Position numbers and translations under genes: made by a program. This document shows, one piece after another, positions 20,941 through 32,119 of a DNA stretch of 64,000 nt (position 1 is its first letter; every line of letters starts with the position of its first letter). Below the pieces are notes generated by a model. The model worked only from the letters and a program-made list of their open reading frames with translations. It was not told the DNA's origin and ran no database searches. This DNA is from Prorocentrum cordatum. Taxonomy: Eukaryota; Sar; Dinophyceae; Prorocentrales; Prorocentraceae. The DNA lies in assembly GCA_963575745.1 (NCBI GenBank), contig CAUYUJ010021148.1, forward strand, positions 640,032 to 704,031, given 5' to 3'.

Positions 20941-22360
20941 TAATTGAGGGGGCGGAAACGACGAGGAAGCAGTCGGATCCAGACATATGGCCCGCGCTGG
21001 GGCGAGCGCGCCAGTCTGGCCGACAGGAGCAAGGCGCCGATCCTAAGATGAGGTCAGCGCTGCAGCAGGAACGCACTTTTAAAACACGGAGAGCGCTCCG
21101 ATTGCACCAACAACCATGTGCAATACCAACTTGCGAAATCCAATGTAATAATCACACAAGCGCACACACAAAGCAAAAAGCAGAACAACACGTACGTGGA
21201 GAGGGCGGGACGCTTCCAGGACGTAGCTGGGGGGAGAAAGGAGAGCAGAGTTCAGATGAAGGTATTGCAGATAGGACGAGGGAGAAGGTAAGAGGAGGAG
21301 CAGGAGGAGAAGCAGCAGCAGGAGGAGCAGCAGGAGGAGCAGAAATGGGGAGAAGGTAAGACGTGGCGGAGGTAGGTGGGGAGTGGGCTAGTGCTTCTCT
21401 ACTTTACCATCTCAAGACATCTCGCCAAGACATCGTTTGTGCGTGGACATCTGTTATTTCGAGCTCTGGGACCTTACCTCGCAAGGAATTCTCACCACTA
21501 AACGGGCACGTCTGATGGTGCGACTCACGAGAGCTGCTTCCATGACAATAAAATGGAGGGTGGAGGAGAGAGGAAGACAAAGGGCACCCAGGGACACACA
21601 AATAAATACACACAAATCACAGGATCCCCCATATTTCCCATATCTTCTGGTTTGTCGTCTTCCCCCACTTCCCATCGCATCGGATCGCCCGAAGGTCGGA
21701 ATCGAATCGGATGGAGTCGTCGGCCAGAAATCGGTATCCAGTCGGATCGATCGGATCAAAAAATGGGTACTATGGGTACAAAGGTGCGCAGGAGGACCCT
21801 CGAGAGGCCAACGACAGCGAAGACCTTCGAGCCCTCTTCCCCCCCACGCCCCGCCTTCTTCAACAGCAGCTGCCTGGACATCTCCAGGAGTGCGTCCTGG
21901 CCAGAGCTCTGAGGCGGCCCCAGCTGTGGCCACGGAGGCGCCCTGGGAGGCCCCCACAAACATTCAGAGCGCTAGGGAACGTCGATCCCCGAGATCCGAC
22001 GTCTCGAACAGAGTACAGCACCGCAAGGAATCACGACAAGAGCCCCCGACGTCATCCTTCTGGGCCATTTTTCGAATACAGTCAGGCTGCTGACCCAAGG
22101 TTCGACAGATAAGGAACGAAACCCCTGTTTGGCAGCGAGAGAGCTCGGTTGCAAGAGGAGGGCCAGCAGGACCACCGCGGAATCGCCCGAGGAATCACGA
22201 GCCCCTGCCGAGCCCGACGCGGTCCCTGCCTCGGCGCCCTGGCTGCCGCGTCGGGCCGTGCTGGTCCCGGGGGCCCGAGGCGAGGCACAGAATGCGGATG
22301 GCCCAGAAGCCGGCCCGAAGACGGCGCGCGGGCCTCCAACCGCAGCTGCGATGCCGGGAG
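20941..22360. other. Unassigned sequence
   Basis: No recognisable domain in any frame. It includes a GGAGCA-rich stretch near 21295-21345 and GATCGGATCGGATC-like repeats near 21685-21760. Longer open frames (21437-22093, 21454-21963) overlap on both strands and look like chance. Confidence 0.35.
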
Positions 22361-22364
22361 CTCG

Positions 22365-22535
22365 CCGCCGTCGTCGGCGTCGTCGTCGTCGGCGTCGTCG
22401 TCGGCGTCGTCGTCGTCGTCGTCTTCGTCGTCACCGTAGTTGTGATGCCGGGATCTCGTCGTCGTCGTCGTTGTCGTCGTCGGCGTCGTCGTCGTCGTCC
22501 TCGTCGTCCTCGTCGTCGTCGTCGGCGGCGGCAGC
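22365..22535. repeat. (CGT/TCG)n trinucleotide tract
   Basis: About 165 bases of CGTCGT units with short interruptions, ending in GGCGGCGGCAGCAGCAGC. A CpG-rich microsatellite. Confidence 0.85.
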
Positions 22536-22615
22536 AGCAGCCGGTCCTCGGTCCTCTCCCCATCCCTTCGGGTGGGCGGGCGGGGCCAGCGGGGAGGGGC
22601 CCGTGGGCGAGGAGC

Positions 22616-22791
22616 GTGGATGCCCTGACAGTGGACACCCTGGCAATTTTATCATTGAATTGCAAGTGCGATTAACATGTAGAAAATGGTGATTCAAATG
22701 TTTGAGACATGTGTTTACATGTTTCAGACATGTTTAAAACATCTGGAAATGATTTGGCAACATGCTTCCTCTCCATTGATCGTCGTCCACA
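22616..22791. repeat. Dispersed repeat, copy 1 (copy 2 at 60821-60980)
   Basis: Shared order of GTGGATGCC.CGACA.TGGACACCCT, TTGAAT, AACATGT repeats, AGACATCTGGAAAT.ATTTGGCAACA and GCTTCCTCTCCATTGATCGT. Internal palindromic ACATGT words are frequent. Confidence 0.75.
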
Positions 22792-23820
22792 AGGCGAGGA
22801 GCGTCGGGTGCTCCATTTAGGGGGGGGCTGCCTGGAACCACTCGCAGCACTCGTGCGTCGATGCTGCGTCGAACTCCCGTCGAGCTAGAGTCGAGGCAGA
22901 ATCGAACCTGAGTCGAACTAAGGAGTCGAGGTAGAGTCGGAATGGAGCCGAGCAAATGCGTCAGGCGGGCCCCGAGAAGGCCCCTCAGACGCCCCGTACG
23001 GGCCCCGTACCCGCGGCCTTGCGGGCCAAGCCCCCTCGGCCGCGGCCCCGCGGATACGGGGCGTTTTTTCGCGGATGTCCCACGCGGAATGTATCCGTGC
23101 GACCGCGTATGGGTGGGACTGCGCCCCAGAAACCGGACCGCGAGGGCGCGGATACAGATGCGTTCGCCGCTCGTGCCTCTTGGTTTTCGGGTCACAACTC
23201 GGCTCTCCAGCGCCCGTTGTGGACGAGCCGGGCATCCCCGGAACGCCCGCGGCGAGACGCAGCCGCTGGAAGGCATCACGGGGCTGGAAAGCCGCCGAGC
23301 AGTGTCGACACTCAAAAACCTGCAACCTCGAACCACCCTCGAAACCAGACCGCGAGGGCGTGGATATGGACACGTTCGCGGCTCGAGAATCGAAGAAGCG
23401 GAGAGGGCCCGAGACGAGGCAAGACTGCCGGTGGCCCAGAAGCCGACCCAAGGAGTGCGCGCGGGCCTCCGAATGCAGTCACGATGCTGGGATCTCGTTG
23501 TCGTCGATGCGTTCGCGGCTCGAGAGTCCCAAGGAGCGGAGAGGAGCAGAGGACGGCGGGGAGGCACGGCGGGGAGGCACGGCGGGCGGCCGAGCTGCGC
23601 ACGCCTCCAGCACGCGCGGCCCGGGCCTCACGCGCTCAGGCCATCCGCCCCAGCGGCTCCACCTGCAGGAGGCAAGAGGAGGAGGCGGGAGGCGGGAGGC
23701 GGGAGGAGGAGGAGGCGGGAGGCAGGAGGAGGGGAGGCCGGAGGAGGAGGCGGAGGCAGGAGGAGGCGGAGGCAGGAGGCACCTCCTTGTCGTGCCCACA
23801 CTCACCACATACATGTCTCG
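22792..23820. other. GC-rich sequence with GGAGGC-rich end
   Basis: A GGCGGGAGGAGGAGGCGGGAGG-type tract occupies about 23670-23780. The rest is GC-rich with overlapping open frames on both strands and direct repeats such as CCGCGAGGGCG followed by GGATA (near 23140 and 23353). No gene supported. Confidence 0.4.
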
Positions 23821-23829
23821 ATTGATTTC

Positions 23830-23832
23830 CCA

Positions 23833-23869
<37 letters not shown>

Positions 23870-23888
23870 ACCTCTCTCTCTCTCTCCG
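23830..23888. repeat. (CT)n microsatellite
   Basis: Interrupted CT dinucleotides leading directly into the TACA tract. Confidence 0.9.
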
Positions 23889-23894
23889 TATCTA

Positions 23895-24335
23895 TACACG
23901 ACATATAAAGTTGAATATGCATGTGTATACATGCATGTGCAAATGCATGTATGCATGCATGCACGTATATACATTTGAACACACAAAACTATATGTGCAT
24001 ATATGTATGCATCCATACATACAACATATATACACACATATATACACATACATACACATACATACATATATACATACATACATACATACATACATACATA
24101 CATACATACATACATACATACATACGTACCTACATACGTACATACATACATAAATACATACATACATACGTACCTACATACGTACATACATACATACATA
24201 CATACATACATACATACATACATACATACATACATACATACATGCATGCATGCATGCATGCATGCATGCATACATACATACATACATACATACGTACATA
24301 CATGCATGCATGCATGCATACATACATACACCTTC
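23895..24335. repeat. (TACA)n / (TGCA)n microsatellite
   Basis: About 430 bases of ACAT/ACATAC units with ATGC variant blocks. Adjacent to the CCAAGA-type array that starts at 24336. Confidence 0.95.
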
Positions 24336-24590
24336 CGCCCCAAGAGACCCCGAGGAGGCCCCAAGAGACGCCTAAAGACCCCCAAAAGCACCCAAGAGGC
24401 CCCTAGGAGGCCTCAAGAGGCCCCCAAGAGGCCCAAAAGAGGCACCAAGAGGCCCCAAAAAGGACCCCACGAGGCCTCCAAACTGCCTCCAAGAGGCGCC
24501 CGAGAGGCCTCCCACGAGATCCCAACGAACATCCAATAGGCTTCATACACACAACGCAGGCACGGTGGCGGGATGGGCCGAAGGCCATCA
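24336..24590 (+). repeat. CCAAGA-type degenerate array, leading block
   Basis: Units such as CCCCAAGAGGCC and CCTCCAAGAGGC spaced 9-13 bases, ending in CACGAGATCCCAACGAACATC, which is almost repeated at 39330-39355. Confidence 0.75.
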
Positions 24591-25515
24591 GATCCGCCGC
24601 CCCCTGCTTGCAGGGGTGCACGGCGTGCTGGATGATTCAGGTTTTGGTTTTGGTTCTTTTTCTAAAAGAACTCCCCAGTGGGCTTCGGCCCGTCCCGCCG
24701 GCCACCCGCAAATTTCGGAAAACCCATCCCTCAATGCCCAAAAACGGCCGTTTCGCTCGGGACATCCTCAAAAAATCGCGAAGATGGCCCAAGATGGGCT
24801 CCAAGTCCGCCCGAGATGGACCAAGACGGCCTCCAAAACGGCCCAAGAGAGTCCAAGACGGCCCAAGACGGCCCAAGAGGCCCCCCAGAGGCCTCCCAGA
24901 CGGCCCAAGAGGCCTCCAAGAGGTCCTCCAGGAGAGTCCGAAGAGGCCAAAATCATTGATTTTCCCTTGGTTTTTGAAGGATTTTGGCATTTGCGCCTTT
25001 TCGGCTCTCCGACGGCTCAAGACGGCCCAAGAAGCCCCCAAGATCGCCCAAGAGGCCCCCAAGAGAGCCCCATGATGGCCCAAGTGGCCTCCAAGATGGC
25101 CCCTAGAGGGCCCCAAGAGGGCCCAAGAGGCCTCCAACACGCCCAAGATGGCCTCCAAGACGCCCAAGATGGCCTCCAAGACGGCCCTGGAGCATTCCAA
25201 GCGGGCCCCAAGTCGGCCCATAGAGGCCCCCCAAACGGCTTCCGACGGCTTCAGACGTGCCAGGAACCCACCAAGATGGCCGAAGTTGGCTCGAAGCTGG
25301 CCCGAGACGGCCCAAAAAGCCCCAAAGATCGCCCAAAGCTTGCCCAAGAGGCCTCCAAGACGGCCAAGATGACCTTCAAGATGCCCACGTGTTCCCCGAA
25401 GGCTTTCCAAACCGATTCGGGGAACACGTGGTCCGATAGCTTGGCAGGTCTGGCCTCAACGTTCGGCCACATAGGCGCTTCCAAAAAGGCAGGGGGCGGC
25501 GGTGATTCGCCGTAG
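24590..25515 (+). repeat. Composite repeat unit, copy 1
   Basis: About 925 bases in modules: a head (GATCCGCCGCCCCCTG ... GCGTGCTGGATGATT), a T-rich module ending GGGCTTCGGCCCGTCCCGC, a CCAAGA-type array, an AT-rich module (ATTGATTTTCCCTTGG ... TTTTGAAGGATTTT ... CTCCGACGG), another array, and a tail (CTTTCCAAACCGATTCGGGG ... CTTCCAAAAAGGCAGGGGG ... CGCCGTAGG). The next copy repeats the same order. The long open frames across it, on both strands, are Pro/Arg/Lys-rich and reflect the array; I do not count them as genes. Confidence 0.8.
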
Positions 25516-26515
25516 GCGTCTTCGATCCGCCGACCCCTGTTGATTTATCACAAGGGCGCCGGGCGCGCTAGACTTCTTACGATTTGGTGTTGGTTCTTTT
25601 TCAAAAGAACTCTCCCCTGGGGCTTCGGCCCGTCCCGCTGGCCACCGGAACGCCGCACATCTACCTGTCAATGCCTTTCCCGCTCCAAGGTCGCCCAAGA
25701 TGGCCTCCAAAACGCCTCAGATGGCCCGAGATGGCCGCTAAGTTCGACCAAAATGATCCAAGATGGCCTCCAAGACGGCCCGAAGTCCGCACGAGAAGCC
25801 TCCAAGACGGCCCAAGACGGACCGAGAGGTGCCCAAGAGGCCTCCAAGACGGCTCAAGAAGTCTCCGACAGGTCCTCCAGGAGGGCCCGAAGAGGCTAAA
25901 ATTATTGATCATCCGTAGGTTTTTGAAGGATTTTCGAATGTGCTTTTTGTCGGCCTTCCGACAGCCCAAGACGGCCCAAGAGGACCCCAAGATCGCCCCC
26001 AGAGCGCCCAAGAGGCATCCAAAATGGCCTCAGGACGGCCCAAGAGGCCCCCACGACGGCCCCAAGAGGGTTTCAAGACGGCCCAAGAGGCCTCGAAGAC
26101 GCCAGAGATGGCCTTCAAGACGGCCCAGCAACGCTCCAAGATGGCCCCAAGACACTTCAGAGAGGCTCCCAAGACGGCCTCCGACGGCCCCAAGAGGCCC
26201 TCAAAGGCTCCCACCCCAAGAGCCCCAAGGAGGCCTCAAAGACGCCTCCAAAAGACCCCTAGGAAGCTTCCAGGAGGCCCCAAGAATGATCCAAGATGCT
26301 CCCAAAAGGTCTCTTCCTTCTCCTCCTCGTCTTCCTCCGCATTCTTGTTTCCCTCCTTCGTGTTTTTCTTGTTCCTCCTCCACTCGTTCCGAGAAGGCTT
26401 TCCAAACCGACTCGTGGAACAACTGCCCGATAACTTGGCCAAGCCATAGCCAAGCTGTGGGCCACACAGGAGCTTCCAAAAGGGCAGGGGGCGGCGGTGA
26501 TTATCCGTAGGCGAA
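25515..26515 (+). repeat. Composite repeat unit, copy 2
   Basis: Same module order as copy 1: head GATCCGCCGACCCCTGTTG ... GCGCGCTAGACTT, GGGGCTTCGGCCCGTCCCGC, array, AT-rich module (ATTATTGATCATCC ... TTTTTGAAGGATTTTC), array, a CTCCTC insert, and the tail CTTTCCAAACCGACTCG ... CAGGGGGCGGCGGTGATTA.CCGTAGG. Divergence between the copies is high in the arrays and low in the head and tail modules. Confidence 0.8.
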
Positions 26516-26519
26516 CTCG

Positions 26520-26810
26520 ATATGTGTACATATATACATGTGTATACACACCTTTGCGTATAGATGTACGTGTGCATGAGTGTATATGCATACATACATA
26601 TGTACATACCTACATCTATACAGGCATGCATACATGTATACATGCGTGTATGCATACATACAGTTAGGCGTACATGCATACATACATACATACATACATG
26701 CAGGCATGCATACATACAAGCATACAAAAGAACATACATACATACATAGAAACATACCTGTATACATACCGACACACATACCTACATACATACATACATA
26801 CATACATGCA

Positions 26811-26841
<31 letters not shown>

Positions 26842-27240
26842 GTGCATACATACATACATACATACATGCATGTACACACATACGCACATACATGCACACA
26901 TGCATATACACATACATACACACATGCACGTACACATGCATATACATACACACACGCATAACACATACATGCATACACCCATACATACATACATACATAC
27001 ATGCCTGCATGCATGCCTACATACATACATACATACATGCATCCAACCATACATACATACGTGTATACATACAAACATACATACATGCATATACACATAC
27101 ATACCTACATACATGCATACATACATACATAAATATATAGAAACAGACAGACATGCATACTGACAGACTGACATACATACATATGTGCATATACATACGC
27201 ACATACCTGTATATGTATATAAAACATAATACACACATAA
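26520..27240. repeat. (TACA)n microsatellite
   Basis: About 720 bases of TACA/CATA units starting at GATATGTGTACATATATAC directly after the composite repeat tail. Confidence 0.95.
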
Positions 27241-27732
27241 AGAAGAACCACGCGCGCTTCGCGTGTGTTCAGGTTCTAGTAAGCTCTAATTGTACTATAA
27301 AGTGTTGTCACACGGATCGTGCCCCGCAGGGAGCTCCTCCGACGGCCGCAAAGACAAAGATGGTTTGGCGTCACCCCGCCCATGTCGGCACACCCCTCAC
27401 AGGGATCGCGCCCCACAGGGAGCTCCACGTTAGCCCCCAGAGACAAGGTTCGCATACGCCCCTCACGCGGATCGTGCCCCGCAAATAACTTCGTTCGCGG
27501 CGCTTGAGAGAACCTTCATAACGTCGACCCGCTCACTTCTGCCCACCTCAGGCCAATGTTTGCTTCTCTATGGCATTCGGGGTGTACTGCAACCGTGCCT
27601 GGCTTTGGGCCTGAGGCTTCTTAGATACCTGTACCTCGGGGTATCTTGGCCTGCTTCTCGAGCGCCTCGTGGAGCGATCCTTGAAGTTTTTTTTTTTTAT
27701 GGCCGCTTGCGGGCAGTGGGGGTACCTCTTGG
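27241..27732. other. Short degenerate tandem and left flank of the YR element
   Basis: Three imperfect units containing GGATCGTGCCCCGCA or GGATCGCGCCCCACA with GGGAGCTCC lie at about 27315-27490. From about 27600 the sequence is a CCAAGA-type array in reverse orientation (CTTGG, CTCTTGGGGA), the target of the retroelement. A 10-base T run sits near 27690. Confidence 0.5.
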
Positions 27733-28178
27733 GGACTCTTGTGGGGCAGTAATAACTTGTTATTGCAAGTCAAAAATCGACGCCCCCCGGCGGGAGTGTC
27801 CCGCCGTCGGCGCACCGCGCGATGGCGGGCGCCCGCATGTCCACCCGCCACGCGCCGCCGCTACGTCGGGCGGGCCAGGCCCCGCGCGGGCATGCTGGCG
27901 TGCCGCGCGGCCGTGCGTCGGGGTCCTTCCTCCCTGCGCTCCTCCGTGCACGGTCGTGATGTCTCCTCTTTGCCGCCTGGCCGCAGGGCGGGATATCAAG
28001 TACCCGGTCATGTCTGCAGCGCCCCACCTGCCTAGTGTGCACTCTTAAGGTGGGGCGGCTGGCCGGGGTGTGGTCCTCTGTCTGCCAGTGTGCGACTCTG
28101 GACCAACCCTGGGGGCGACGCGCAGGGCGTCCGTTCGCCAGAGTGCGTCGGACGCGACCGCGGTCGCGCTTCTTTTCT
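27733..28178 (+). repeat. Split direct repeat A1
   Basis: 446 bases starting GGACTCTTGTGGGGCAGTA and ending before TGGCCCAGG. It matches A2 base for base apart from scattered substitutions such as T/C at 27741 against 35990. A TAATAACTTGTTATTGCAA palindromic segment lies near its start. Confidence 0.9.
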
Positions 28179-28580
28179 GGCCCAGGTGTGGCCCCTCGTG
28201 GGTGTCGTTGCCTAGGGCTTTTCCCTGCGGGTCCTGCGTCCCTTGGTTCACCTCGGGCCAACACCGCTGGTCCTTGGTGACCTACGCGTTGTTTCTCCAC
28301 CCTGGCGGAGTCTGTTTCACGGCCCTGAGGGGTCACGGCATTGCTATCAAGCTCAGAGTGGCCTCTTACGTCGGCCCAGTGTGACCAACGTACCCATAGG
28401 GTTCCCCCTCGCGGGTCCAGAGCGACCCTCGTCTGGCGGCCCAGAGTGGCCATTCAGTAGCAGGGCAGCCGATGCCAGCCCGCATGTCTGGCGGCCCTAG
28501 AGCGGCCAATCTTCGATAGGGCGGCCGTTGCGGCTTGCCTGACTGCCAGCAGACCCGCGCGTCTCGCGTGGAAGCCCATA

Positions 28581-29270
28581 GTGGCCAATCGTTGCAAACG
28601 TTTCTTTCGCATCCCCAGTGAACAGTCGAGCGCGAGACTCGCAGCGCGCCAGACTCGCAGCGCAAAGGCAGCGAACTCCCGCCGTCGGTCGACGGTTTTT
28701 GCTCTGGCTGCCGCAGGTTCGCAGCGGCTCCGAATGTCGGGTGAAGTCAGCGGCTTCTGCTTGCTTGCGATGGCGGAGCAGGCTGCCCAGGCGGCGCTCG
28801 TGCCGTTCGAGGCGAAAACAGAAAGGGGCCCCTTGGCGCGCACCGCATCCCGCGCGAGGGTCGCGCACGCAGACACAGTGTTGTCGCAGGCGCGCGAGCG
28901 GCTTCGCTACCTGCTGGTTAAGAGGGCGGGCCCCAGGCTGCAGGGGCGAGCGCCAAGGGGCCCGCCCCTAGCAATGCCAGCACCACCTACCAACGAGAGC
29001 TGCTGGTCGCCAGTCCGACTCGGAGCAGTCGGCCCTCGGTTAGTAAGGCTGGAGCAGGTGCGGGCTGAACTGCGCTTCGCCCTGGCCCAATGCGCACCGC
29101 GTTTGCCGCGCGACGTCTGCCATATCATAATGGGCTACGCTAAGCCCCAGGTCGTCTCTGCGCCCGTGATACGCTACCGTCTAATGGACAATCCAGACAG
29201 CGGCGATGAAGCGCACTTCCGCCGGGCAAAGCTGCGAGCGCGCCCGCCAGCGCGGGTCGCGGGCGCCTAG
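28581..29270 (+). CDS. Unrecognised ORF upstream of gag in the YR element
   Basis: 229 codons in one frame. A more likely start is an internal ATG (MSGEVSG at about 28734 or MAEQAAQ at about 28770). The C-terminal half has protein-like character: a helical LVRLEQVRAELRFALAQC followed by LPRDVCHIIMGYAKPQV, then an acidic/basic end. I recognise no family; an F-box-like reading of the LPRDVCHIIMGY stretch is possible but unsupported. It lies between repeat A1 and the gag-like block, so it could be an extra element-encoded protein. Part of its 5' sequence (28657-28747) recurs at 34688-34792 in swapped order. Confidence 0.4.
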   Translation: MANRCKRFFRIPSEQSSARLAARQTRSAKAANSRRRSTVFALAAAGSQRLRMSGEVSGFCLLAMAEQAAQAALVPFEAKTERGPLARTASRARVAHADTVLSQARERLRYLLVKRAGPRLQGRAPRGPPLAMPAPPTNESCWSPVRLGAVGPRLVRLEQVRAELRFALAQCAPRLPRDVCHIIMGYAKPQVVSAPVIRYRLMDNPDSGDEAHFRRAKLRARPPARVAGA

Positions 29271-29972
29271 GGCGGCGCACGCGACCACAACGCTGTTAAC
29301 AAACGCGCGCGCTCGTGCCGCGCGTGTCGTCCCAGTGTGGATTTGCGCGCTCCCTCCCGCAACTGGAGGCCGCATAAAGGTCGCTGCGCGGGCTACAAGT
29401 ACGCCGTGTAGCGATGTCGTCTGACGACGAGGTGCCGTCAACGCAGCCCGCCTCATGTCGCGAGACGCGTCACATTGGCCCTTTTGTGTGTTCTGACTGT
29501 CGCGTGCGCGGGCGGCGGGAGCATCCAGCCCCCCAGCGCGATCGCAGCTGATCGTCGCCACGGAGGCGCACATCTGCCGCAGGGCCCTCAGGCAGCCCCT
29601 CAATGGAGCTGACGGCCACGGTGCCGCTTGGGCCGTGCGCACGAAGCGCGAGGATCGACCAGCTGGCCAGCGCCTGCCCGCTCGGTAAGACGCGTGACGC
29701 GCGCTCACGGCCATAAGCGGACCAGGTTTCCGCAGGCATCTCGCGTTGCGTTCCCGGCGCCGCCGTTCCTCCCCCGCGTTCGGGGTGCGCGCGTTCGTTT
29801 TGCGTCTGCGAAGCGGCGGACCAGGTATCTGCAGGCACCTCGCTCGCGTTGCTACCGGCGGCGCCGTCTTTCTGTACGCGCGTTGAGTGCGCTGCGTTGC
29901 AGTCGGCCCGCCGCGTGATCCCCGCGCGTGAGAGCAGTGCGACGCTGGTGTTTTCTGGCCTCTTTGTTCGTG

Positions 29973-31252
29973 ATGGCGGACGGACCGCCGCTGAGCTCTC
30001 TGCGCCAAGACCCCGTGTTCGGGGCAGAATGGTCGGACATCGAATACAAGGCTGCGATTGACTGCCTAGGCGCTAATAAGCTGCTGACGCCGGCACAGCT
30101 GGCGAACATTCGGCTAGAAGAGCTGTCAGGCTCGGAGGGCCTGCCAGCGGGCGTGAAAGGCGTGCTCCGCCGCGCGCTGGAGCGCGCCACAACTGCGGGC
30201 AAGCAGGTAGCGTACGCGAGCGCGCCCGGCGAGCCCCCCTGGTCTGCGCGCTCGCATCGGGGCGGAGGCCAATGTGGAAATGGCCGCCCCCGTACACCAC
30301 GTAGACGTGGGCGCTGACTTGGCGACGATTACGTTGCACGGCCTCAGCCAGACGATCTGGCCGAGGCGCGCCCTCACGTGAGCGCGCCAGCGGCGGTGAC
30401 AGCGGTCGCTGCCTTGCACAGGAGCGAGAAATGTGATTGGATGGCTGCCGAGGTCGCACGCGCGAGAAAGAGGGGCTGCGCGAATCCTTTCGTTTACTCT
30501 GATTTGCGCGGCTTTCTCCCGACCTGGGCCGCGAGCGCCCACGGGGTCGACGACGCAGACGCCAACGGAGCGACGGCTGAGTGCGGCAGTAAAGGTCAGC
30601 GCGCGTTGTCGTGGGCCGAGTTTCACCTCGCCTACGACGCATGGGCGATTGCGGCTGCTGCCACTAAGCAGCTATCTTACGCACGCCGCTTGGAGCATAA
30701 GCGATTTGTGCTCCAGGTCCGCGACGTGCCAGCGCGCACACGTAGCGGCGCGCGCACCCGTTGCCTTTCGCGAAGCGGCCTTGGAAGCTCCGCGCGCGGG
30801 CCGCAAGGCGGGGCTTGGGCTCCTGTACGACAAAATCGCCCACAAGAGCTGGGCCGAGCGCTCGCGACAGAGCGGCGTCGAGAAGTTCAATATTGAGGAG
30901 GCCTCGAAAGGGCTCGACGCGTTGTCCCTGCGGTCTGCCGAGAACGAGTTCGACCGCGCAGCCGAGGTCGCCCGCGCGCGCCGGGGGCGTCGCGCGTCGT
31001 GCGTGACAGTTGCGTTTGCAGGCGCAGGGGCAGGCCGCCCAGGCCACGCCCGCGGGCAACGGCCGCGGCAGTGGCCGCGCCGCGCCGAAGAAGGGCGCGG
31101 CGGAGACGCGCTCTTCGCATTCCGGTGCGTCCTGGCACAGCGGCGGCTGGGGCCGATCTACGTGGAAGACGGGCGCGTGGGGCAGCTCGAAGAGGCCGGC
31201 GCCAGACGCGCCGCGCACGCCGCCCCGGCCCGCGAAATTGGCCAAGAAGTAG
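29973..31252 (+). pseudogene. Gag-like protein of the YR element (three or more frames)
   Basis: Probable structural, RNA-binding protein. From ATG at 29973 (MADGPPLSS) the first about 90 residues are a helical domain (IEYKAAIDCLGANKLLTPAQ ... LRRALE). The frame changes near 30240 and again near 30730. Protein-like text continues as WAEFHLAYDAWAIAAAATKQ (about 30615-30690), then LLYDKIAHKSWAERS with FNIEEASKGLDALS (about 30810-30935). The last frame gives a Gln/Gly/Ser/Lys-rich basic tail ending PPRPAKLAKK at the stop near 31252, suited to nucleic-acid binding. No zinc knuckle is seen. Placement 5' of RT and the basic tail support a gag role. The several frame changes mean that either the copy is dead or the assembly has indels. 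Confidence 0.5.
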
Positions 31253-31452
31253 GGGAGCGCTCGACGCCCCCGTTTCGCGGCGCCCTCGCAATGTTAGCGC
31301 GGTCGCGCCGTTCGCTCCGCGGCCGCGCGCGCGGCAGGCGCCGCTGCAGATCGCGCAGGCGGTGTCCGTGACCTGCGTGGCTTTCCTGCCTGGCGCAGCG
31401 CGCCGGCCTCGCGCTGAGGCATTTTGACGCATTCGCCTTCGGGTACATTTCT

Positions 31453-32110
31453 ATGAAGAGAGGGCCATTCGCGCGCGGCCCGTCCCAAGGCGCGCAGCGT
31501 TCCTGCTCGCGCGCATGGCGCGGCGCGCGGCGTTGCACGCAGGTCTGGTCTCGCCTTATCCGCGGTGGGTGCACCCGTGGAAGGCGTACAAGCATCCCGC
31601 AGAGGCCAGGGCTTCTCGTGCGAGGCCCTGCTCGGCTTGGGGGTGCGCTACCAATGCTCTCGCGCCCTCGTCCTGCCCACGCGCATTGGTGGAGTGTGGC
31701 GGGTGGCATCGGTTGCCACCGCAAACGCGCGCATCGGCGGCGCCGCGCCTCTCGCGGAGTCAGCGGCGGCAGAGTTTTGTTGCAAGGGAGGACGCGCAGG
31801 GGCCCACGGTTGCGCAGTCTTCGCACTCTTGTATTACGGTGGTGCGGCCACAACGGTCAAGCATCATACCGGCGCCGCCGCCGCCGCCAAAAGGGCGCCC
31901 GGGCGGCAAACAAGCGCCTGCTCGCGCGTTTACGCTCCGACCCCAAAGCGCAACCTCACAGATAAAGATTTCCGACTATGGAGGATGCAAGCGCCCGAGG
32001 GTCTGCCAGACCTCGACTTGGGCAGTATCATTCTGGTGCCCCGGTTCGGGGTAGCACAGGGTGTCAGGAGCGACGGCGCCCGCAAGGCGCGCGCGCGCTG
32101 GCGCGAAGCG
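31453..32110 (+). other. Region between gag and RT core of the YR element
   Basis: Presumably the N-terminal part of the RT ORF. Protein-like pieces are visible in different frames (for example PEGLPDLDLGSIILVPRFGV near 31990-32050), but no domain can be named. Confidence 0.3.
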
Positions 32111-32119
32111 TTGTTTAAA

